DNA of 64,000 nucleotides from Flavobacterium sp. CFS9 (GTDB lineage: Bacteria; Bacteroidota; Bacteroidia; Flavobacteriales; Flavobacteriaceae), in NCBI RefSeq assembly GCF_041154745.1, contig NZ_AP031573.1:2852001-2916000 (forward strand). The letters run 5' to 3'. The notes beneath the pieces are model-generated. The model saw nothing but the letters and a program-made list of their open reading frames with translations. It ran no database searches and was not told the origin of the DNA. This document shows, piece by piece, positions 18,121 through 27,316 of this stretch (position 1 is its first letter; every line of letters starts with the position of its first letter). The position numbers and the translations under genes are program-made.

Positions 18121-18529
18121 ACAATTTAAAATGTAGACGTATCTTGAGTTTTTTAAATTGGAGTTAGTATTCAGCAAACAGGTAATTTTATTGCAATCCA
18201 GAATACAGAAAGTTTGCACCAGATACCATTAAATGTATTTTTTTTTAAAGAAATGACGAAAATATATTTAATGGTACTCATTGTTATTTCTCTAAGATTT
18301 TTCAAATTGAGACGAGTTGGTTTTAGAGCCTTGCCATAAGCTTTAGATATCAGTGTGAAAATCTGAGAATAATAGTTTATGGTTTGTAATAATCTGTGCT
18401 TGTTTCAATAGCTGGTAAATCGTAATATTGCCCGCAATAAAAAAGTAACTTCATAGTAAAAGAACGCTGAGTTGTCATCTTGTAATAGCCAATAAATAAA
18501 ATTTAAATTAACATAATTAATATTCAAAA
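18121..18529. other. 409-bp spacer between the ter operon and terC, with an inverted repeat
   Basis: No gene is seen. A perfect 11-bp inverted repeat, TACCATTAAAT at 18224-18234 and its complement at 18266-18276, surrounds a loop with an eight-T run. It might act as an operon end or a regulatory fold, but it is not a classical terminator. I see no yybP-ykoY-like manganese riboswitch, which precedes terC in some bacteria. Confidence 0.45.
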
Positions 18530-19528
18530 ATGAATCAACACCCTATTTTTTCAGAACATCCGGGATTAATAATCGTCTTCGCCATTGCAGTAGTGATCAT
18601 GCTGTTGTTGGATTTGGGAATCTTCAACAAAAAAAGCCATGTCGTAAGTAATAAAGAAGCAGTAACCTGGTCATTAGTATGGATTAGTTTAGCGATGATT
18701 TTTAGTGGTTTGGTTTATTACTTCGCCGGATCGGCAAAATTTTATGAATTTCAATCGGCGTATTGGATTGAAAAAGCACTTTCAGTCGACAATCTTTTTG
18801 TTTTTATATTGGTCTTCAAATTTTTTGACGTAGCCAATCACAATAAACATAAAGTATTGTTTTGGGGAATTATCGGAGCATTGGTTTTAAGAGCTATTTT
18901 TATTTTCTCAGGAGCGTTCCTAATCGAACTGACTTATTTAAACAAGCTTTTAAGTTTGATTGGAGTAGAAGGTTTCAAATACGATATCAATTTAATCATG
19001 ACAGCTTTCGGATTGTTCCTTGTGTACGCAGGAGTAAAATCATGGTCTGCCGGTGATGAGGACGATGAAGAAGATTACAACAATACCAAAGGAGCAAGAT
19101 TAATTAGAAAGTTTTTTAGTGTTAGCGATAAATACGACGGAGATAAATTCTTTACTATCGAAAATGGAAAAAAACTGGCAACTCCGCTTTTAGTAGTAGT
19201 AGCGGTAATTGAATTTACCGATTTATTATTCGCAGTTGATTCTATACCGGCAATTTTTGCAATTTCCAGTGATCCTTTTATCCTTTATACTTCTAATATT
19301 TTTGCAATTTTAGGACTTAGAGCTTTGTTTTTCTTATTGGATAACTTCATTCACTTGTTCAGTAAATTACAGTATGGCTTAGCTATTATTCTTTCGTTTA
19401 TTGGCGTTAAGATGATTATTTCTCCATTTTATCATATCGAATCTCTGTATTCCTTACTTGTAATTGGAGGAATTCTGGCAATTTCCGTACTAGCTTCAAT
19501 AATGCTTCCGGAGCCAAAAGAGGCATAA
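18530..19528 (+). CDS. terC: TerC family integral membrane protein
   Basis: 332 aa polytopic membrane protein with about eight hydrophobic helices. TerC hallmarks are present: acidic residues in the membrane in WIEKALSVDNLFVFIL and EFTDLLFAVDSIPAIFAI, and SNIFAILGLRALFFLL. A charged cytoplasmic loop (SAGDEDDEEDYNNTKG) splits the two halves, as in TerC/Alx. TerC-family proteins are linked to metal export (Mn) and to anchoring of TerD-type proteins at the membrane. Its position 409 bp after the ter operon suggests function with it but separate transcription. Confidence 0.93.
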   Translation: MNQHPIFSEHPGLIIVFAIAVVIMLLLDLGIFNKKSHVVSNKEAVTWSLVWISLAMIFSGLVYYFAGSAKFYEFQSAYWIEKALSVDNLFVFILVFKFFDVANHNKHKVLFWGIIGALVLRAIFIFSGAFLIELTYLNKLLSLIGVEGFKYDINLIMTAFGLFLVYAGVKSWSAGDEDDEEDYNNTKGARLIRKFFSVSDKYDGDKFFTIENGKKLATPLLVVVAVIEFTDLLFAVDSIPAIFAISSDPFILYTSNIFAILGLRALFFLLDNFIHLFSKLQYGLAIILSFIGVKMIISPFYHIESLYSLLVIGGILAISVLASIMLPEPKEA

Positions 19529-19550
19529 GGGATAAAATAAAGTATTTACT

Positions 19551-19590
19551 AAAAACGGATAGCTATCTAAAGATTGTTATCCGTTTTTTT
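19551..19590 (+). terminator. Rho-independent terminator after terC
   Basis: The stem AAAAACGGATA/TATCCGTTTTT has an internal loop and ends in a T-run. It begins 23 bp after the terC stop. Confidence 0.8.
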
Positions 19591-19704
19591 TATGATTTTC
19601 GTGATTAGAATAAATATACTTAAGGTTTAAAAGTAATTTTCGCAGTAAAAAAGCCTTATACTATTTGTTTTTAAAACGACAGTCGAAACTTAAATTAATT
19701 GTCA

Positions 19705-19712
19705 TACTTTTG
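19705..19712 (+). promoter_or_regulatory. Candidate -7 element of the ABC-F gene (TACTTTTG)
   Basis: A perfect TAnnTTTG 68 bp before the ATG at 19780. No TTG lies at the standard -33 distance, so only the -7 part is supported. Confidence 0.4.
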
Positions 19713-19779
19713 CACTTTCAAAAAGTAAAGTAAATAAGGCACTTAAAGCCTTTACTCCTTGTTATAATAGTTACACATT

Positions 19780-21693
19780 ATGCTTAATATACACAATCTT
19801 TCGGTTTCTTTTGGAGGAACATATTTATTTGAAGAAGTTACCTTTCGTTTGGGTGCCGGTGACCGCGTGGGTCTTGTTGGTAAAAACGGAGCGGGTAAAT
19901 CTACAATGCTTAAAATGTTGGCAAGAGATTTTGCTCCCGATTCAGGGGTTATTTCTCAGGAGAAAGATATCCGAATGGGTTTTTTGCGTCAGGATATTGA
20001 TTTTGAACGTGGAAGAACGGTGTTAGAGGAAGCTTATGAGGCTTTTACTGAAATTAAAATTGTTGAGAAAAAACTAGAAGAAATCAATCATCAATTGGTG
20101 ACCAGAACCGATTATGAAAGTGAAGAATACGGTCAGATCATTGAAGCTTTATCTGATTATACTCATCGTTTTGATCTTCTTGGAGGTTACAATTATGTAG
20201 GGGATACTGAGAAGATTCTTTTAGGATTAGGTTTCAAAAGAGAAGTTTTCAATAATCAGACGGAAACATTTTCAGGAGGTTGGAGAATGCGTATCGAGTT
20301 AGCAAAACTGTTATTGCAATCCAATGATGTATTGCTTCTGGATGAGCCTACGAATCACCTGGATATTGAGAGTATCATTTGGTTAGAAAATTTCCTTCGT
20401 AACTATCCCGGAGTCGTGGTAATCGTTTCGCACGATAAAATGTTTTTGGATAATGTAACCAACCGTACCATCGAAATTTCTTTAGGAAAAGCATACGATT
20501 TTAATAAACCTTATACGCAATATTTAGAATTGCGTCATGAGATTCGTGAAAAGCAATTGGCTACTCAAAAGAATCAGGCAAAGAAAATTGAAGAAACAGA
20601 AAAATTAATCGAAAAGTTCCGTGCAAAAGCTTCAAAAGCTTCGATGGCGCAATCGTTAATTAAAAAGTTAGATAAAGTAGAAAGAATCGAAGTAGATGAA
20701 GACGACAATTCGGTTATGAATATTTCGTTCCCGGTTTCAAAAGAGCCAGGTAAAGTTGTAATCGAAGCCGAAAACGTTACAAAAGCTTACGGTGATAAAG
20801 TGATTCTAAAAGATATTGATTTGTTGGTAGAACGCGGAAGTAAAATTGCTTTTGTGGGGCAAAACGGTCAGGGAAAATCTACTTTTATTAAAGCCATTGT
20901 AAACGAATTTGAATACAAAGGGAACATCAAATTAGGACACAACGTACAGTTGGGTTATTTCGCGCAAAATCAGGCAGAATACCTTGATGGAGAAATCACG
21001 TTGTTACAGACTATGGAAGATGCTGCAACAGACACTAACCGTTCAAAAGTTCGTGATATGTTAGGATCATTTTTGTTCCGTGGAGACGATGTCGAGAAAA
21101 AAGTAAAAGTACTTTCAGGAGGTGAACGTAACCGTTTGGCACTTTGTAAATTGTTGTTACAGCCAATCAATGTTTTGCTGATGGATGAGCCTACGAATCA
21201 CCTGGATATTAAATCTAAGAACGTTTTAAAAGCTGCCCTTCAAAAATTTGGAGGAACTTTGTTATTGGTTTCTCACGATAGAGATTTTCTTCAGGGAATG
21301 TCAAATATTGTTTATGAATTCAAAGATCAAAAGATCAGAGAATATTTAGGAGATATTAATTTCTTCTTAGAGCAGCGCAATTTGGAAAATATGCGTGAGG
21401 TCGAGAAAAAAGATGTTGTAAAAGAAGTTGCTCCAAAAGAATCTAAGAAAACGTCATACGAAGATCAGAAAAAAGGAAAAGCACTTCAAAACCGATTGAG
21501 TAAAGTGGAGAGTCAAATCAAACAATTAGAAAAAGACATTCAGCACGATGATAAAATGCTGGCTTCTAATTATGACAAACATATTGAAGATGCTTCGTTT
21601 TTTACCGCGTACAACAAAAAGAAAGAAGATTTAGACCAATTATTGTTGGACTGGGAAATTGTTCAGGAAGAGATTGATAATTTTAACGCTTAG
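19780..21693 (+). CDS. ABC-F family ATP-binding protein
   Basis: 637 aa with two ABC ATPase domains in one chain and no membrane segment. Domain 1: Walker A GKNGAGKST, signature FSGGWRMRIELAKLLL, Walker B VLLLDEPTNHLD. Domain 2: Walker A GQNGQGKST, signature LSGGERNRLALCKLLL, Walker B VLLMDEPTNHLD. The charged linker between them (about residues 240-310) is the P-site tRNA interaction motif region of ABC-F proteins, and the last 80 residues form a coiled coil. ABC-F proteins act on ribosomes (translation factors or antibiotic protection). This one looks like the general YheS/Uup-like group rather than a resistance determinant. Confidence 0.93.
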   Translation: MLNIHNLSVSFGGTYLFEEVTFRLGAGDRVGLVGKNGAGKSTMLKMLARDFAPDSGVISQEKDIRMGFLRQDIDFERGRTVLEEAYEAFTEIKIVEKKLEEINHQLVTRTDYESEEYGQIIEALSDYTHRFDLLGGYNYVGDTEKILLGLGFKREVFNNQTETFSGGWRMRIELAKLLLQSNDVLLLDEPTNHLDIESIIWLENFLRNYPGVVVIVSHDKMFLDNVTNRTIEISLGKAYDFNKPYTQYLELRHEIREKQLATQKNQAKKIEETEKLIEKFRAKASKASMAQSLIKKLDKVERIEVDEDDNSVMNISFPVSKEPGKVVIEAENVTKAYGDKVILKDIDLLVERGSKIAFVGQNGQGKSTFIKAIVNEFEYKGNIKLGHNVQLGYFAQNQAEYLDGEITLLQTMEDAATDTNRSKVRDMLGSFLFRGDDVEKKVKVLSGGERNRLALCKLLLQPINVLLMDEPTNHLDIKSKNVLKAALQKFGGTLLLVSHDRDFLQGMSNIVYEFKDQKIREYLGDINFFLEQRNLENMREVEKKDVVKEVAPKESKKTSYEDQKKGKALQNRLSKVESQIKQLEKDIQHDDKMLASNYDKHIEDASFFTAYNKKKEDLDQLLLDWEIVQEEIDNFNA

Positions 21694-21860
21694 TTATTTT
21701 TTAGTTTTCGGTCGCAGTCTCAGTTTTCAGTTTTGAAATGAATATAGAACTTTGTCAAAGGTTTGAACTTTGACAAAGTTTTTTTATATCTGAAGTTTAT
21801 CATCCCCAAAAAAATAGAAGATAAACTACATCTCACATCTTACATTTCACAAACCACATC

Positions 21861-22823
21861 TCACGAAATAAGACCAATAGATTTAGAATGCATAATAGCC
21901 TCACTGCTGTCCTTATAGTAACAAACAGAAACTTCTAAGTTTTCGAGGTTTTTCATAATTGTTTTGGTAGCTTCTTTTTTATGTTTACCAGTCTGTCTGA
22001 TGTAAACTGCTTTTACGGTTACAGGAAAGATTTTACAGATTCGCTCGTACAGGATGGGGTCGTGCTGCGAATCGTCTCCCAGTAAAACATACTTAAGATT
22101 GGGATAAAATTCTAAAACGTGTTTTATTTTGTCGAATTTATGATCGTGGTTTCCCCGTCCGCTCATGAAAAAATCAGCGACTCCTCTTTTGATGTCTTTC
22201 AATAAAATTACGGCTCTTGGCAGCTGATGTATTTTGGTAAATTTGACGATAAATCGATACAAATTCCATTCGCTGCTCGACACATAAAAAAAGGCATTTT
22301 CTTCTTCCTTATTATTTCGTCCGGCTGAACTCAAAGCCTGATAATGCGGTACAACACCTTTAAAAACTTTACGGTCGTTCACATTTTTAAATAAAAGAAC
22401 ATATATTTTTCGGAAGAAATTACCGGTGTGTGAGATTAAAAAAGTATCGTCAATATCAGAGATAATACCCAGTTTGCCTTTGTGTGGCCTTATAAAACTG
22501 CCTTTTTCAGTTATTTTTTCAGTCTTATGTTTTATGCTGACTTCGTATTCAATCCATCCAAAGGGAGTTTCTTTTTCGAGTGGAATACAGAACTTGAAGT
22601 AACCATCATCCAGGGTTTTAGTGTGAATTTCCTGATTGCCGCATTTTAGATAAACATCAAAATTTTTAATGGTTTTTATTCGGAACTGATTGATGATTGA
22701 AGTTGCATTTTTGAAGTTTTTTTTCTGGTAATCATACTCATACGTTCTTTTGAAAACATGTCCCATTACAATTAATTCTTCTTCATTGGCATAACCGCGA
22801 TATAATTGTAAGATTGGTTTCAT
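21861..22823 (-). CDS. APP1-type phosphatase (DUF2183)
   Basis: 320 aa. The C-terminal half is the APP1 catalytic domain, a HAD-like phosphatase: motif I ISDIDDTF (D123 and D125), VSSSEWNLY, Lys in LLKDIKRG, and the acidic motif LLGDDSQHDPILYERI. In yeast this family is a phosphatidate phosphatase. The N-terminal 110 residues form a beta-rich module. No signal peptide or membrane helix is seen. It is divergent from a diacylglycerol-kinase-like gene with 62 bp between starts, so the two may handle the same lipids (phosphatidate and diacylglycerol). Confidence 0.85.
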   Translation of the reverse strand: MKPILQLYRGYANEEELIVMGHVFKRTYEYDYQKKNFKNATSIINQFRIKTIKNFDVYLKCGNQEIHTKTLDDGYFKFCIPLEKETPFGWIEYEVSIKHKTEKITEKGSFIRPHKGKLGIISDIDDTFLISHTGNFFRKIYVLLFKNVNDRKVFKGVVPHYQALSSAGRNNKEEENAFFYVSSSEWNLYRFIVKFTKIHQLPRAVILLKDIKRGVADFFMSGRGNHDHKFDKIKHVLEFYPNLKYVLLGDDSQHDPILYERICKIFPVTVKAVYIRQTGKHKKEATKTIMKNLENLEVSVCYYKDSSEAIMHSKSIGLIS

Positions 22824-22885
22824 TAATTATGTATATTTATAGATGATGTAAATTAATTATTTTAATTGATTTTAAAAATAAAACT

Positions 22886-23755
22886 TTGAAAAAGAATATC
22901 TTATTTGTTGTCAACCCGATTTCGGGAGATCTGGATAAATCCGATGTAATAGAAGCTGTACAGGAGTTTGCTGCTGCTCATCATTTTGATCTGGAAGTTT
23001 ATGAGACCACCGGGCAGCATGATCAGAAAGAAATACAGAGCATTTACAATCAGTATCATCCTGAACGTATTATAGTGGCCGGTGGAGACGGAACCATAAA
23101 AATGGTAGCTGAAGCTATGGAGCAGTTTGATGTCATTATTGGGATTTTGCCTGCTGGTTCAGCAAATGGATTATCAGTCGATTTAAACCTGCCGGATACA
23201 CTCGAGGAAAACCTTAAGATTGCTTTTTTGCATCATTATATCGAAATGGATATGATTTCTATCAATGGTAAAAAAAGTATTCATTTGAGTGATATTGGTG
23301 TAAACGCAAATCTGGTAAAAAATTACGAAGAAAGTAATTTACGAGGTTTGTGGGGGTACGCCTTGCAGGCATATTCGGCTTTAAAAGAATCGGAAGAACC
23401 TTTTGTGGCTACAATCTCGGCAAATAATGAAACCGTCGAACATACCGCAAGAATGATTGTGATTGCTAATTCTCAGAAATACGGAACCGGGGTGATTATC
23501 AATCCAAATGGCGCAATGAATGACGGGAAGTTCGAATTGGTCATTTTAAAAAGCCTCGATTTACTGCTGATCGGAAAAATTATCACCGGAAACATGCCTA
23601 TTGATTCTGAAGATATTGTGATTATTTCTACAGATAAAGCCATGATAAAAACAGACTATCCTGTAAATTTTCAAATTGACGGGGAGTATTGTGGAGCACA
23701 AAGTTCTCTCGACATTCACATTTTACACAAACAGATGAAAATAGCGATCCCTTAG
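22886..23755 (+). CDS. Diacylglycerol kinase-like lipid kinase (YegS/DagK family)
   Basis: 289 aa, TTG start (KKNILFVVNPISGD follows immediately, which is the normal family N-terminus). The nucleotide-binding motif is AGGDGTIKMVAEA, with GILPAGSANGLSVDL after it; the C-terminal beta domain ends with FQIDGEYCG. These kinases phosphorylate diacylglycerol, sphingosine or related lipids; the substrate is not readable here. It is divergent from the APP1-type phosphatase, which suggests linked lipid metabolism. Confidence 0.88.
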   Translation: MKKNILFVVNPISGDLDKSDVIEAVQEFAAAHHFDLEVYETTGQHDQKEIQSIYNQYHPERIIVAGGDGTIKMVAEAMEQFDVIIGILPAGSANGLSVDLNLPDTLEENLKIAFLHHYIEMDMISINGKKSIHLSDIGVNANLVKNYEESNLRGLWGYALQAYSALKESEEPFVATISANNETVEHTARMIVIANSQKYGTGVIINPNGAMNDGKFELVILKSLDLLLIGKIITGNMPIDSEDIVIISTDKAMIKTDYPVNFQIDGEYCGAQSSLDIHILHKQMKIAIP

Positions 23756-23814
23756 TGTGTCGGAAACTGCTTGTAAGATGTTATTAAATTAAGGAAAAGT
23801 AGTCAGAGTGATTG

Positions 23815-23928
23815 CTGATTTTTGACTAACGATTTTTGATTTCAGATGTGTAAAACCTGTAAAAATTGATAGTATTTACCAGTATCAAATCAGAAATCAA
23901 AAATCGTTAATCTACAATCTAAAATCAG
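23815..23928. repeat. Imperfect inverted repeat (GATTTTTGATTTC / GAAATCAAAAATC)
   Basis: The left arm contains TAACGATTTTTGATTTC and the right arm GAAATCAAAAATCGTTA, about 45 bp apart, followed by AATCTACAATCTAAAATCAG. It is the same element family as at 156-297 and 37090-37135. It lies between convergent genes and could serve as a bidirectional terminator. Confidence 0.6.
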
Positions 23929-23931
23929 TAT

Positions 23932-25077
23932 TTATTTAAACGGGTTTCGTTCCTGCCAGTCGGTTTTGGGTTCCAGATAACTAAATAATCGGCCAATATT
24001 GTGGTTGATCAGCGTATTGCTGTGTGTAATTAACCCATACATTTTAACAGGTTTCGCCCCAACAGAACTTTTGATTTCGAGAGCCGTTCTGGCAAATACC
24101 ACTTCTTTAAAACCGTGATTGATAGAGTAGGCAATCATATCGTAAAGCATGTTTAGATATAACATTTTTTCGCGTTGAATGGTTTCGTCGTATCCTAAAA
24201 AGTAGGTATCCATCGCGCTTCCGTTTTTAATTAATGTGTTGAATCCAACTAGCTTTTCTTCTAAAAAGTAGCCATAAAACAGAAAGTCATCTTTCATGAT
24301 TTCTTTGAAAAAACTAAAATGATTTCGGGCTAAGAAAAAAGTATTAAAAGGGGCATTTTTAGCCACATGAAAATACAAATCATAAATAACATCTTCATAT
24401 TTTTTAATGTCGGCCAAAGACATTTTTTGCTTTACAATTCCATCTGCTTTTTTGCGGGCGCGTTTGTACTGATCCCGGTATTTTTTTGACAAAGCGTCAA
24501 TATAATCCTGCTCAGATGCCCAGTCTTTATGGATTTCAAAAACCATATTAGGCTGGGTTGAAAATGTGTAATTGTTTTTAAATTCGTTTTGTAAAGGAAT
24601 AATTTCGGTTGCTGTAAAATCTTTTATACTGGTAATGTGCACCTTTTTTCCATTCGCTTTCAGGTTTTTTTTAAGCTGATTAATGGCTTTGTGCAGCGTT
24701 TTTAGCGCTATTGATTGTTTGATGTCTGAGGCAAATACAAACGCATTTTGTCCGGTAAGCATATTGTTCCCGACAAATAGTACATGAGAGGCAAAATTCT
24801 TAAAAGCAAAATTTCTTACCGAAGTTTTCAAACATTGATCACGTTCACCAAACGATTCCAGTTTCTCTGTAAATAAAAATTGAGTCAGAACAATTCCGAC
24901 GAGTTTGTTATTGTTGAAAATTCCAATAAAATGGCATATCATATTTACCGGACAGGAGTTTTCCAGGACTTCCAGGTATTCTTTAGTCAAAAAAATATTA
25001 GTTGCCGCCAGAGAATTCCATTCCAAGGGCAGTAGCGATGCACTATTGTATATTTCGAAAGAATAAGTTGTAGTCAA
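23932..25077 (-). CDS. GNAT-fold acyltransferase-like (FemAB-like) protein
   Basis: 381 aa, TTG start. The pattern of two GNAT-like halves fits the FemAB/BioF2-like acetyltransferase group: N-terminal FLTKEYLEVLENS and IGIFNNNKLVGIVLTQ, then a C-terminal domain with LSKKYRDQYKRARKKA, a substrate-binding segment FFLARNHFSFFKEIM, and FYGYFLEEKLVGFNTLIKNG with YFLGYDE. No signal peptide. The substrate is unknown; family members act on peptidoglycan precursors, amino acids or lipids. It is downstream of the DUF1761 gene on the same strand with a terminator hairpin between. Confidence 0.7.
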   Translation of the reverse strand: MTTTYSFEIYNSASLLPLEWNSLAATNIFLTKEYLEVLENSCPVNMICHFIGIFNNNKLVGIVLTQFLFTEKLESFGERDQCLKTSVRNFAFKNFASHVLFVGNNMLTGQNAFVFASDIKQSIALKTLHKAINQLKKNLKANGKKVHITSIKDFTATEIIPLQNEFKNNYTFSTQPNMVFEIHKDWASEQDYIDALSKKYRDQYKRARKKADGIVKQKMSLADIKKYEDVIYDLYFHVAKNAPFNTFFLARNHFSFFKEIMKDDFLFYGYFLEEKLVGFNTLIKNGSAMDTYFLGYDETIQREKMLYLNMLYDMIAYSINHGFKEVVFARTALEIKSSVGAKPVKMYGLITHSNTLINHNIGRLFSYLEPKTDWQERNPFK

Positions 25078-25147
25078 AAGAGGGAGCTAATTTCTTCAAA
25101 ATTAGAGAATATTTATAAGAACTCAACTGGTTTAAGTTATTATTAAG

Positions 25148-25190
25148 AAAACCCGTTTGAGATTTAATTTCAAACGGGTTTGTATTTTTT
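25148..25190. terminator. Terminator hairpin downstream of the DUF1761 gene
   Basis: A perfect 12-bp stem AAACCCGTTTGA/TCAAACGGGTTT (25149-25160 and 25170-25181), with A-rich sequence on the left and T-rich on the right, lets it work in both directions. Confidence 0.8.
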
Positions 25191-25194
25191 GGAG

Positions 25195-25683
25195 TTAGGC
25201 AAATGCACAGATAATTCCGCCCATCAAAGTGAGGCAAACTGCCCAGTAGCCTGCATGAATAAAGATATATTTCCATGATTTTCTTTCGAATAGACCATTG
25301 ATTCCAATTATGGGGAAGACAAAAAATAATGCAGACATAAATCCGTGAAGAGTTCCATGTTTAAAGGTGCGGTACGCTGTTCCGTAGTCATTCATAAAAG
25401 CAGCAAATGAGGGTTTAGCACTGGCTACCAAAGGAGGTCCGCCCACCATTCCCAAAGCACCTGTCTGATGAATGGTCAGAGACATTAAAATGACGGTAAT
25501 CATTAACGAGAAAAGATACGTAAGACCGAATATTTTCAGCATATTTCCTTTTTGTAAGTCTTCGGGAGTGAGATTGTTCTCTCTCATCCAGATGGTTCCG
25601 AACACTTTAGGGTTGTACCAGATAAAACCAACAGCCAGTGTTACGATTGCTGATAAGAATAATGCAACAGGGTTAAATTCCAT
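25195..25683 (-). CDS. DUF1761 membrane protein
   Basis: 162 aa with four predicted transmembrane helices (starting ALFLSAIVTLAVGFIWYNP, FGLTYLFSLMITVIL, GFMSALFFVFPIIGI, YWAVCLTLMGGIICA). The beginning FIWYNPKVFGTIWMRENNL is typical of DUF1761, a bacterial family without known function. It is transcribed toward the GNAT-fold gene. Confidence 0.85.
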   Translation of the reverse strand: MEFNPVALFLSAIVTLAVGFIWYNPKVFGTIWMRENNLTPEDLQKGNMLKIFGLTYLFSLMITVILMSLTIHQTGALGMVGGPPLVASAKPSFAAFMNDYGTAYRTFKHGTLHGFMSALFFVFPIIGINGLFERKSWKYIFIHAGYWAVCLTLMGGIICAFA

Positions 25684-25862
25684 AATATGAGGTTTTTAGG
25701 ATTAGTTGCTCAAATTTAAATAAAAAATCTCACAAAATGCATCTTTATATAAAGTAGTAAAATTAAGGTTAAATTAATTTTTATCAACACTTTATCGACA
25801 TTTTGCGCTTTATAACTATGAAATGTATAATTTTATGGCCTCAATAAATCCCCAATCTTGTA

Positions 25863-26576
25863 ATGAAAAGCTTAGTCCTGTTTTTTCTGGCTTTTATTTT
25901 TTCGCCTGTTATTTTTGCTGATACAGTTTCAGATAAAGAGAAAGAGGCGCTTATCAAATTGTATGAGGCGACAAACGGATCGGAGTGGACAGTAAAGTGG
26001 GATTTATCACTTTCGGTAGCTACCTGGCATGGTGTAAAAGTTGAAAATGGTAAAGTTGTCGGGCTCTATTTGGCAAATAATAATTTGCAGGGAAATCTGC
26101 CTGTAGAATTGTTGACTTTGGTTAATTTGGTTACGATTGATCTGCACGACAATAAAATTCAGGGCCAGCTTCCTTTGGAGATTGGAAAATTAAACCAGTT
26201 AGAAACTCTTGCTTTGTTTAATAATGAAATTCAGGGGCAGTTGCCGGGGTCAATTTATGCGATAAAGACTTTGAAAGTTTTGCTTTTAAATCAGAATCAG
26301 CTGTCAGGGAGTTTGAGTAAAGAAGTAATCAACTTTAGTGCTTTGGAAAACCTGAGTTTGTTTGATAATAATTTTGAAGGGGAAATTCCAAATGAATTAG
26401 AAAAACTAGGTCATTTGTCTGAATTGAATCTTTCTTATAATAAATTTAAAGGAGGCGTTTCGAAAAATTTGATTTTATTGGACGCCTTAAATATGACGAT
26501 GTTTGATGAAGAAGGAAATCCTTTTTTATTAGAAATCGCCGCCAGAAAAGAAACTACAATGGTTACCAGAAATTAA
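25863..26576 (+). CDS. Exported leucine-rich-repeat protein
   Basis: 237 aa. Signal peptide of about 19 residues ending VIFADT. The segment EKEALIKLYEATNGSEWTVKWDL resembles the N-terminal cap of plant-type LRR proteins, and about five 24-residue repeats follow with the consensus LxxLxLxxNxLxGxLPxxLxxLxxL (for example LYLANNNLQGNLP, IDLHDNKIQGQLP, LALFNNEIQGQLP). It has no type IX sorting domain that I can see. Probable periplasmic or surface protein with a binding role. Confidence 0.85.
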   Translation: MKSLVLFFLAFIFSPVIFADTVSDKEKEALIKLYEATNGSEWTVKWDLSLSVATWHGVKVENGKVVGLYLANNNLQGNLPVELLTLVNLVTIDLHDNKIQGQLPLEIGKLNQLETLALFNNEIQGQLPGSIYAIKTLKVLLLNQNQLSGSLSKEVINFSALENLSLFDNNFEGEIPNELEKLGHLSELNLSYNKFKGGVSKNLILLDALNMTMFDEEGNPFLLEIAARKETTMVTRN

Positions 26577-26640
26577 TCATGCTTATGAATGAATTTTACA
26601 TTCGTTAAAAAGTTGATTAAATATATTTAGTTAATTGTTT

Positions 26641-26668
26641 AAAAGCCGTAATTCGTTACGGTTTTTTT
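26641..26668 (+). terminator. Terminator after the LRR gene
   Basis: The hairpin AAAAGCCGTAA-TTCG-TTACGGTTTT, with one bulged base, is followed by a T-run. Confidence 0.8.
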
Positions 26669-26822
26669 ACGTCTGGGATTTACTATTTTGGAATTGAAAA
26701 TTACATTTAATTGAGTGCATTTTTTTATTCATTGCTTTTTTTTCATAACTTTAATTCTTCAATTTGCAGCAGAAAGCATTTTAGAACATAAAAGATAATC
26801 TAACCTTTTTAATTATAAAATT

Positions 26823-27128
26823 ATGGTAGTACAATATCAAGGACAACAATACGGAGAAGCAACAACATTTACAATAAGAATCATAGGAAACAATCTGTCT
26901 AAAAGCAGTTCGAATTACCAGATTGATTTATTGGTTGGGGATAAAAAACTGCCAACTTTTACTACGGGAATTCACCAGAGTTTGTCCAATTGCTTAAAAG
27001 AGATCTATTTATTCAGAAAGCATCATGGGATTACATTTGAAGCTTCGTCAGAAAAAGTAGCACCTCTTTTAGTTCCATATGACCTGGTTTTATACAATTA
27101 CAATAAATATGCATTGTTTATGGCATAA
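26823..27128 (+). CDS. Small conserved-looking protein of unknown function
   Basis: 101 aa; not recognised. It has beta-strand-rich sequence (VVQYQGQQYGEATTFTIRI, YQIDLLVGDKKLPTFTTG) and then a helix with ISF-like KEIYLFRKHHGITFE. No signal peptide. It stands alone between two terminators, so it has its own promoter. Start at ATG 26823 after an A/T-rich leader. Confidence 0.6.
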   Translation: MVVQYQGQQYGEATTFTIRIIGNNLSKSSSNYQIDLLVGDKKLPTFTTGIHQSLSNCLKEIYLFRKHHGITFEASSEKVAPLLVPYDLVLYNYNKYALFMA

Positions 27129-27157
27129 GCCGTACTTTGTTTATTGCAACAATTTAG

Positions 27158-27187
27158 AAAGACTGCTTTTACAGGTAGTCTTTTTTT
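27158..27187 (+). terminator. Terminator after the 101-aa gene
   Basis: A short stem AAAGACT/AGTCTTT is followed by a T-run. Confidence 0.65.
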
Positions 27188-27271
27188 GTACGGCTAAACT
27201 TTATCTTTTCGTTTTTTTAATTAAAATTTTAGATTTTTTCCTTTCAGGTATTTCTGTTTCATAAATTTTAT

Positions 27272-27296
27272 TATGTTTGCTAAATCGATTTAGCAA
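27272..27296 (+). promoter_or_regulatory. Promoter -7 element and LacI-type operator before the GH97 gene
   Basis: A perfect 20-bp palindrome, TTGCTAAATCGATTTAGCAA (27277-27296), has the central CG typical of LacI-family sites. It overlaps the TATGTTTG -7 element at 27272-27279 and sits 20 bp before the GH97 ATG, so bound repressor would block transcription. Sibling sites lie before lacI and before susC. Confidence 0.75.
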
Positions 27297-27316
27297 TACA
27301 CAGAACCCTTTTGTTT

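Noticed and set aside
18121..18529. yybP-ykoY-type manganese riboswitch before terC
   Set aside because: The spacer is AT-rich and lacks the conserved G-rich helices of that class.
27079..27264. 61-aa open frame overlapping the end of the 101-aa gene
   Set aside because: It crosses the terminator after that gene and has no start signal.
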